This document shows positions 15,149-19,908 of a stretch of DNA of 19,908 nucleotides, piece by piece; position 1 is the first letter of the stretch; every line of letters starts with the position of its first letter. The translations under genes and the position numbers were made by a program. Below the pieces are notes generated by a model. The model ran no database searches, was not told the origin of the DNA, and saw only the letters and a list, made by a program, of their open reading frames with translations. Source of the DNA: Burkholderiales bacterium UBA4657 (lineage in GTDB: Bacteria; Pseudomonadota; Gammaproteobacteria; Burkholderiales; Burkholderiaceae_E); the NCBI GenBank assembly GCA_002405475.1, contig DHLX01000005.1, positions 1 through 19,908 of the forward strand, read 5' to 3'.

Positions 15149-15168
15149 ATCAGGCTTGGAACAGGCAG

Positions 15169-16221
15169 TCAGGCAAACAGTCGCAGGGCACGGGCAGAAC
15201 CCGCTTGTACTTCCATACCGCGCAGTTTGCTATATAAGGGCTTGAGCTGATCCTGAACCTGAATGATGGCGGCATCTGTGACCGGATTTCTATGGTCATC
15301 GACCACTGAGGCACCTAGACGCGTCGCAAGATTGCGAGCTACGGCAATCAGGGTCTGAAATGGCATTTCAATTTCAGGCGCACGAGGTACGTCAAAAATG
15401 ATCGACAAGGCCTCCACCTGGTTTTTTATTCCCGGTAGAGCAGCAATCTGCCGGCCTTCGGTATCAACTGCGTACATCTGGAAAATTTCAGCACCCGACC
15501 GAAAATAGACAAACCAACCATTGGGTCTGATGGCGAATCCTGCCTCGACTGCGGCTCGGGTGACCATCTCGACGGACCATACTGCACCGTTGGTGACTAT
15601 GTGGATCGCCATTTGCATGTCGAGCTTAGCCAATTGTTCATCCAGCGCTTTGGCACGTAGCAATACGTACTTCATGTCAGGGGTTTCGATACTGACTTGC
15701 AGTTTTTCTGCTACCCGTAGTACTCCCTGAATGAATTCAGAGTATTCAATAGCATTTAAGGCACCGCTGCGATTGGCGAGCAACACTGCCATGTGCAGAC
15801 CACTATAAAATTCATCAGGCCTGATCTGTTCCAGCTTATGGCTGACGGCGTGCGTTGCTGCGATCTTGACCGGCTTGGCGCCCGCACGTTCGAAACCAGC
15901 GCAGGCTTCGAGCAGCGCCTGTCCGATCAGCGGATCGTCAAACGAAACCGAGACTACCTCTTCGACATCATCATCAAAGCCGGAGTCAGCGCTGCCCGAT
16001 GTAATCGTACTACTCTCGCCGGAAACGGTGCTGATGCGCGGCTCAGTCCGTTCTCCACGTATGGTAGTCGAACGATTCTGCGATAGCAGGGAGTCTGGTT
16101 CATTGTTGCTTGCAGCGCCAGCTTTTTTGTTGGCTTGCCAAAGCTGCCAGCGATTCAGGGCAATGACCCCTACAATCAGTATCAGCCCGGCAATGAACAG
16201 AGCAAGCTGTAACTGGCTCAT
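15169..16221 (-). CDS. zipA: Cell division protein ZipA (FtsZ anchor)
   Basis: ZipA tethers FtsZ filaments to the inner membrane. This 350-residue protein has one N-terminal membrane helix (about 5-23, LQLALFIAGLILIVGVIAL), a basic stretch, a low-complexity acidic/Ser/Thr linker (about 35-98) and a C-terminal ZipA domain (about 200-335) with VWSVEMVTRAAVEAGF, GWFVYFRSGAEIFQMYA and MPFQTLIAVARNLATRLG. Between them, a segment around 115-195 (SGLHMAVLLANRSGALNAIEYSEF) is usual in the betaproteobacterial version. Sequence identity to E. coli ZipA is expected to be low, so the symbol relies on topology, domain pattern and gene order. The start overlaps the smc stop by 4 bases (ATGA), and ligA begins 20 bases further on. 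Confidence 0.9.
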   Translation of the reverse strand: MSQLQLALFIAGLILIVGVIALNRWQLWQANKKAGAASNNEPDSLLSQNRSTTIRGERTEPRISTVSGESSTITSGSADSGFDDDVEEVVSVSFDDPLIGQALLEACAGFERAGAKPVKIAATHAVSHKLEQIRPDEFYSGLHMAVLLANRSGALNAIEYSEFIQGVLRVAEKLQVSIETPDMKYVLLRAKALDEQLAKLDMQMAIHIVTNGAVWSVEMVTRAAVEAGFAIRPNGWFVYFRSGAEIFQMYAVDTEGRQIAALPGIKNQVEALSIIFDVPRAPEIEMPFQTLIAVARNLATRLGASVVDDHRNPVTDAAIIQVQDQLKPLYSKLRGMEVQAGSARALRLFA

Positions 16222-19200
16222 ACGCTAACCCCTGCCAGATTGTCACTATTGTTTTCAGCCAACCTGGCAGCAGACTCAACATCTACTGCCACAATGCGCG
16301 ATACGCCCTGCTCCTGCATGGTGACACCAATCAATTGCTCAGCCATTTCCATGGCAATTTTGTTATGCGAGATAAAGAGAAACTGGGTTTGTTCTGCCAT
16401 AGTCTTGACCATTTTGCAGAAACGCTCGGTATTGGCATCATCCAGCGGCGCGTCGACTTCGTCGAGTAAGCAAAACGGTGCCGGGTTGAGCTGAAATATG
16501 GCGAATACCAGTGCTGTCGCGGTCAATGCTTTTTCACCGCCCGAAAGCAGGTGTATGGTGCTATTACGCTTGCCTGGCGGTTGCGCCATGACCTGTACTC
16601 CGGCATCCAGAATTTCATCGCCGGTCATCATCAGCCGGGCTTCACCACCGCCAAACAGTTGCGGAAACAACAGGCCAAAATGCCGGTTTACCATGTCAAA
16701 AGTGTCCTTGAGCAAGGCCCGGGTTTCCTGGTCAATCTTGCGGATCGCGCCCTCGAGCGTGGTCATGGCTTCCGTCAAATCGTTTTGCTGCGCTTGCAGA
16801 AAATCTTTACGTTCGCGCGCCGCCTTCAGTTCGTCCAGTGCCGCCAGATTAACCGCGCCCAAGGCTGCAATCTCGTTTTGCAGCCGGGTCAAATCGGCTT
16901 GCAAGGTACTGGCTCTGGGGGTGGGGGTTTCCGGGTTGTCCAGATGCGCTGTCAAGGCATTGATATCGGCCTGCGCCTCAATCAATTGTTGCTCATATTG
17001 CTCAGCCGATAGTCGTGCCGCCTGTTCTTTCAGTTGCAGCTCGGTAATTTTGACACGCGCCGGTTCGAGTCCATGCTCGGCCTTCATACGGTTTTCATCG
17101 GCGCTGCGTAACTGAGCCGTCGCTGCCTCATATTCATCACGCGCCCGGCTCAAGCGCGCCTCGGCCTGTAGTTTTTTATCCAGAGTATCTTGCAAACCAG
17201 TCTGGGCGGCCTGATCGTCAAGCTGTAGCAACTCGAGTTGCTGCGCCTCGCGCTGTGCGCCGATCTGCGTCGACTGGGCATGCGCGACTTCAATATCCCG
17301 TCGCAACTGTTCGATCCGGGCGCGTAAATTACGCGCTGTAAACTGGGCTTCCTGAGCGCCTCGTTCACGTTCGCGTAACTCGGTACGCGCTTGCGAGAGC
17401 GTTTGTTCACGCGCCTCTTGCTGTATCTGCTCCTCTTCGTAAATGCCCTGGGCCTCAGCCAGCTCGATATCCAGTTGTTCAAAGCGTAGCTGGGCTTCTT
17501 CCAGAGTAGCCTGGTGTTCTTGCAGTTGTACCAGAACCTCCTCCAATTCGGCATTCAACTGGGTGCTGCGTGAGTCATACTGCTGCTGTTGCTGGCTCAG
17601 TTTCAGCACTTCCATCTGCAATTGATGAAAATCTCGCGTCAATTGCTCGACCTTGCGTCGTGCCTGTTCTGACTGGCTGCTTGCTTGTACCAGTACCGAC
17701 TCGGAACGTGCCAGCTGGTTGCGTGCTTCTTCATTCAGCAGGCTCTGAGCTTTGATCTGCTTTTCCAGATTTTCCATTTCCTGCTGCCGTGCCAGCATGC
17801 CAGCCTGCTCATCGTCGGCAGCATAGAAATTAATGGCGGCACGACCAACGCTATGCCCGGCCTGAACCACAAAGCTGCCTCCTGCGGGTAGATTGTGGCG
17901 CTTCGACAGGGCATCGCCTAGAGACTCGGCAACAAATACTCCATGCAACCATTCACCGAGCAGTGCACGCAAATTCGGGTCGTTAAGCTGTATCAGACTC
18001 AACAAGGGTTTCAAGTCAGATGAGAACGCGGCGGGCGCAGCGCTATGCGTGGCTGAATAAAAAGCCAGTTTGGCTGGTGGAACGTCATTGGCGAAGGCTT
18101 GCGCCAGGTCGAGTGTTCCTACTTCGAGTGCTGCCAGACGTTCACGCAGGGCAGATTCAAGCGCGGCTTCCCAGCCCGCCTCGACATGAATACGTTGCCA
18201 TAGGCGCGCCAGCTGCGTCAGGCCATGTTTTTGCAACCAGGGCTCGAGCTTGCCACGATGCTGTATCTCTTCCTGCAACTGCCGCAGTGCTGTCAGTCTG
18301 GCTTCGAATTGTGCCAACGATTGCGCCTCACTCTGGGCACTTGTTTGAGCTTCCTGACGTGCTTGCTGTATCTGGGGCAAGCTTGTATTACATTCCTCCA
18401 GGACGGCACGTGCTTCTTCAAGCTGTTGCTGCAACAGATCGAGCTGCTCTTGCTGCAAAGCCAGTTTTTCCGTTTCGGGGCGCGTCAGGCCACGCTGTTC
18501 CTGTTCCAGACGTTCGCGCCGGATACCCAGTTGCTGCACCTGGTTATTGGACTGGCGTTGTTCCGCCGATTGAAGATTGATACGCTGCTGCACTGCCAGC
18601 ACCGCTTCACGTAACTTACCGATCTGCAGGGCGCCGGTGCGTACCTGATTTTCCAGGTCGGGTAAACGCTCGCCCGACTGGGCGGCAATGGCCTCGGCTT
18701 CCAGTGCCTGGGCTTCTGCCCACTCTGCTTCGGCCAGTGTATGCTCAATCTGGGCTTTGGCTTCCTCGGTTTGTGCAGTCCAGTGCGCAGCCTGAGCCGC
18801 AAGCGCTGCTACTTGCTGGTTCAGACGCTGGCGTGAATCCATGACATAACGAATCTCGGCTTCGAGCTTCGCTACCTCACTATTGACTTCGTATAAACCG
18901 GCCTGGGCACTGTTCAGGTTATCGTTAGCTGCGTATTGGGTCTGACGCAATGCTTCAATTTGCGCCTCTACATGGCGCAAAGCGGCAATCTGCTCGTCGA
19001 GTAGTGCTTGTGCCCGCACAATATCGGCCTGCAAGCGGTTCTGCTCGGTCTGGGCATCACGCAAACGCAGCATCCAGAGCAGTTTTTGTTTATCGTCTTG
19101 TTCTGCACGCAATGCCTGGAATTTTTCGGCCACCAGCGCCTGGGCGTCGAGTTTTTCCACCGAAGCGCTAAGCTCACGCAAAATGTCTTCAATGCGGGTC

Positions 19201-19772
19201 AGATTTTCACGCGTATCGTGCAGACGGTTTTCAGTCTCGCGCCGCCGCTCCTTATACTTCGATACTCCGGCGGCTTCTTCCAGAAATACGCGCAGCTCGT
19301 CTGGTTTGGCCTCAATAATGCGCGAGATCATGCCCTGACCAATAATGGCGTAGGCACGCGGCCCGAGACCGGTGCCCAGAAAAATATCGTGAACATCACG
19401 ACGTCGTACCGCCTGATTATTGATGTAATAGCTCGACTGGCCATCGCGGGTCAGGACCCGTTTGACTGATATTTCGCCATACTGACCCCACTGACCACCG
19501 GCACGTCCGAGCGAATTGTCAAACACCAGCTCTACCGAAGCTCGCCCCGCCGGCTTGCGCTGGGTGGAACCGCTAAAAATCACATCCTGCATCGACTCGC
19601 CACGCAGTTCAGATGCCTTGGACTCGCCCAGCACCCAGCGCGTCGCGTCAATAATGTTCGACTTGCCGCAGCCGTTGGGGCCAACGACGCCCACCAGCTT
19701 GCCCGGAATTTGAATATGGGTCGGGTCCACAAAAGATTTGAACCCGGAAAGCTTGATTTGTGTCAGACGCAC
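16218..19772 (-). CDS. smc: Chromosome partition protein Smc
   Basis: Smc is the condensin ATPase that compacts and segregates the chromosome with ScpA and ScpB. The protein has 1184 residues, the full family length. The N-terminal head has RLTQIKLSGFKSFVDPT and the P-loop GPNGCGKSN (about 32-40). Two long coiled-coil arms (about 165-510 and 655-1010) flank a hinge at about 515-650. The C-terminal head carries LLSGGEKALTATAL (signature near 1076-1080) and CLLDEVDAPLDDAN (Walker B near 1101-1107). The start codon is GTG (19772-19770), preceded by a GGGA ribosome site at suitable spacing; no better start exists upstream. It is the first gene of the ten-gene minus-strand chain and is divergent from a probable queF. 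Confidence 0.98.
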   Translation of the reverse strand: MRLTQIKLSGFKSFVDPTHIQIPGKLVGVVGPNGCGKSNIIDATRWVLGESKASELRGESMQDVIFSGSTQRKPAGRASVELVFDNSLGRAGGQWGQYGEISVKRVLTRDGQSSYYINNQAVRRRDVHDIFLGTGLGPRAYAIIGQGMISRIIEAKPDELRVFLEEAAGVSKYKERRRETENRLHDTRENLTRIEDILRELSASVEKLDAQALVAEKFQALRAEQDDKQKLLWMLRLRDAQTEQNRLQADIVRAQALLDEQIAALRHVEAQIEALRQTQYAANDNLNSAQAGLYEVNSEVAKLEAEIRYVMDSRQRLNQQVAALAAQAAHWTAQTEEAKAQIEHTLAEAEWAEAQALEAEAIAAQSGERLPDLENQVRTGALQIGKLREAVLAVQQRINLQSAEQRQSNNQVQQLGIRRERLEQEQRGLTRPETEKLALQQEQLDLLQQQLEEARAVLEECNTSLPQIQQARQEAQTSAQSEAQSLAQFEARLTALRQLQEEIQHRGKLEPWLQKHGLTQLARLWQRIHVEAGWEAALESALRERLAALEVGTLDLAQAFANDVPPAKLAFYSATHSAAPAAFSSDLKPLLSLIQLNDPNLRALLGEWLHGVFVAESLGDALSKRHNLPAGGSFVVQAGHSVGRAAINFYAADDEQAGMLARQQEMENLEKQIKAQSLLNEEARNQLARSESVLVQASSQSEQARRKVEQLTRDFHQLQMEVLKLSQQQQQYDSRSTQLNAELEEVLVQLQEHQATLEEAQLRFEQLDIELAEAQGIYEEEQIQQEAREQTLSQARTELRERERGAQEAQFTARNLRARIEQLRRDIEVAHAQSTQIGAQREAQQLELLQLDDQAAQTGLQDTLDKKLQAEARLSRARDEYEAATAQLRSADENRMKAEHGLEPARVKITELQLKEQAARLSAEQYEQQLIEAQADINALTAHLDNPETPTPRASTLQADLTRLQNEIAALGAVNLAALDELKAARERKDFLQAQQNDLTEAMTTLEGAIRKIDQETRALLKDTFDMVNRHFGLLFPQLFGGGEARLMMTGDEILDAGVQVMAQPPGKRNSTIHLLSGGEKALTATALVFAIFQLNPAPFCLLDEVDAPLDDANTERFCKMVKTMAEQTQFLFISHNKIAMEMAEQLIGVTMQEQGVSRIVAVDVESAARLAENNSDNLAGVSV

Positions 19773-19850
19773 CGCTATTCCCGTCTTTTACCTGTATACC
19801 GTGAATGTCGGATAATAGCACTGGATAATCCTTGACTTCAGAACGCTATT
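19773..19850. promoter_or_regulatory. Divergent promoter region of smc and probable queF
   Basis: This 78-base gap lies between two divergent starts. For smc (minus), an extended -10 TGCTATTAT is read at 19820-19812, without a good -35. For the plus strand, TTTACC (19787-19792) and GATAAT (19811-19816) are 18 bases apart and could drive queF from near 19823. The two -10 elements share bases, so the promoters would compete. A direct repeat GGATAAT occurs at 19810-19816 and 19823-19829, 13 bases apart. All promoter calls are by eye. Confidence 0.4.
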
Positions 19851-19908
19851 ATGACCGCAAAACCCAACAAAAGCCTGCAAACCTTCCCAAACCCGAACCC
19901 GGAGCGCG
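19851..19908 (+). CDS. queF: Probable NADPH-dependent preQ0 reductase, N-terminus only
   Basis: Only the first 19 codons are in the window, read from the ATG at 19851: MTAKPNKSLQTFPNPNPER, then the sequence ends. The stretch LQTFPNPNPER closely resembles the N-terminus of short (unimodular) QueF proteins, which reduce 7-cyano-7-deazaguanine to preQ1 in queuosine synthesis and continue with a PEFT...CPKTGQPDF catalytic block. That block lies beyond the edge, so the call rests on a short motif plus the fact that, as I recall, queF lies near smc in some Burkholderiales. The ribosome site is weak. No preQ1 riboswitch is apparent: the expected leader is under 30 bases. Confidence 0.6.
   Translation, partial: MTAKPNKSLQTFPNPNPER

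Noticed and set aside
16498..17115. A 205-codon plus-strand frame rich in Ser and Cys opposite smc
   Set aside because: It is antisense to the Gln/Ala/Glu-rich coiled coil of Smc; the Ser/Cys/Ala repeats are the mirror of that codon pattern.
19823..19850. preQ1 riboswitch upstream of the probable queF
   Set aside because: The expected leader is under 30 bases and no pseudoknot-like C-rich stem or A-rich tail is seen.
1..19908. CRISPR array, tRNA/rRNA, insertion sequence, integrase or toxin-antitoxin/defence genes
   Set aside because: No regularly spaced repeats, no cloverleaf candidates noticed, no transposase or integrase motifs, and coding sequence fills almost the whole window with housekeeping and transport genes.

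Overview
The window looks like a chromosomal core region of a betaproteobacterium. The best guess is order Burkholderiales, probably near Alcaligenaceae. The reasons are the gene orders tmk-holB-pilZ-tatD and smc-zipA-ligA, the ygfZ-DUF4936-NRDE block, protein sequences typical of that group, and GC content that looks to be in the low-to-mid fifties by eye. Almost every base is coding. There are no tRNAs, rRNAs, insertion sequences, prophage genes or CRISPR arrays.

Layout from left to right. (1) 1-606, minus: dapD of lysine/peptidoglycan biosynthesis, cut by the window edge, with a possible promoter of its own. (2) 701-5821, minus: seven closely packed genes transcribed in the order mltG, tmk, holB, pilZ, a GNAT acetyltransferase, tatD and an ankyrin-repeat protein with a twin-arginine-like signal. 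(3) 5853-7960, plus: ygfZ, a DUF4936 gene and an NRDE (TANGO2-like) gene, divergent from mltG across only about 31 bases. (4) 7990-19772, minus: ten genes with overlaps or gaps of at most 23 bases, in the order smc, zipA, ligA, a methylthioinosine/methylthioadenosine phosphorylase homologue, livH, livM, livG, livF, an HSL-type esterase and an ElaA-type acetyltransferase. (5) 19851-19908, plus: the first 19 codons of a probable queF, divergent from smc.

Most genes are housekeeping: chromosome segregation (Smc), divisome anchoring (ZipA), DNA ligation (LigA), replisome loading (HolB), dTTP synthesis (Tmk), glycan-strand termination (MltG), Fe-S cluster support (YgfZ) and lysine synthesis (DapD). 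The accessory part is the downstream half of the smc unit. There, a branched-chain-type ABC importer without a linked binding protein is translationally chained to a nucleoside phosphorylase, an esterase and an acetyltransferase.

No clearly new system is visible. The items most worth a second look are the asymmetric and partly degenerate ATP sites of the LivG/LivF pair, the shortened LivG, the changed base-recognition segment of the phosphorylase, and the very AT-rich 5' part of the ankyrin gene.
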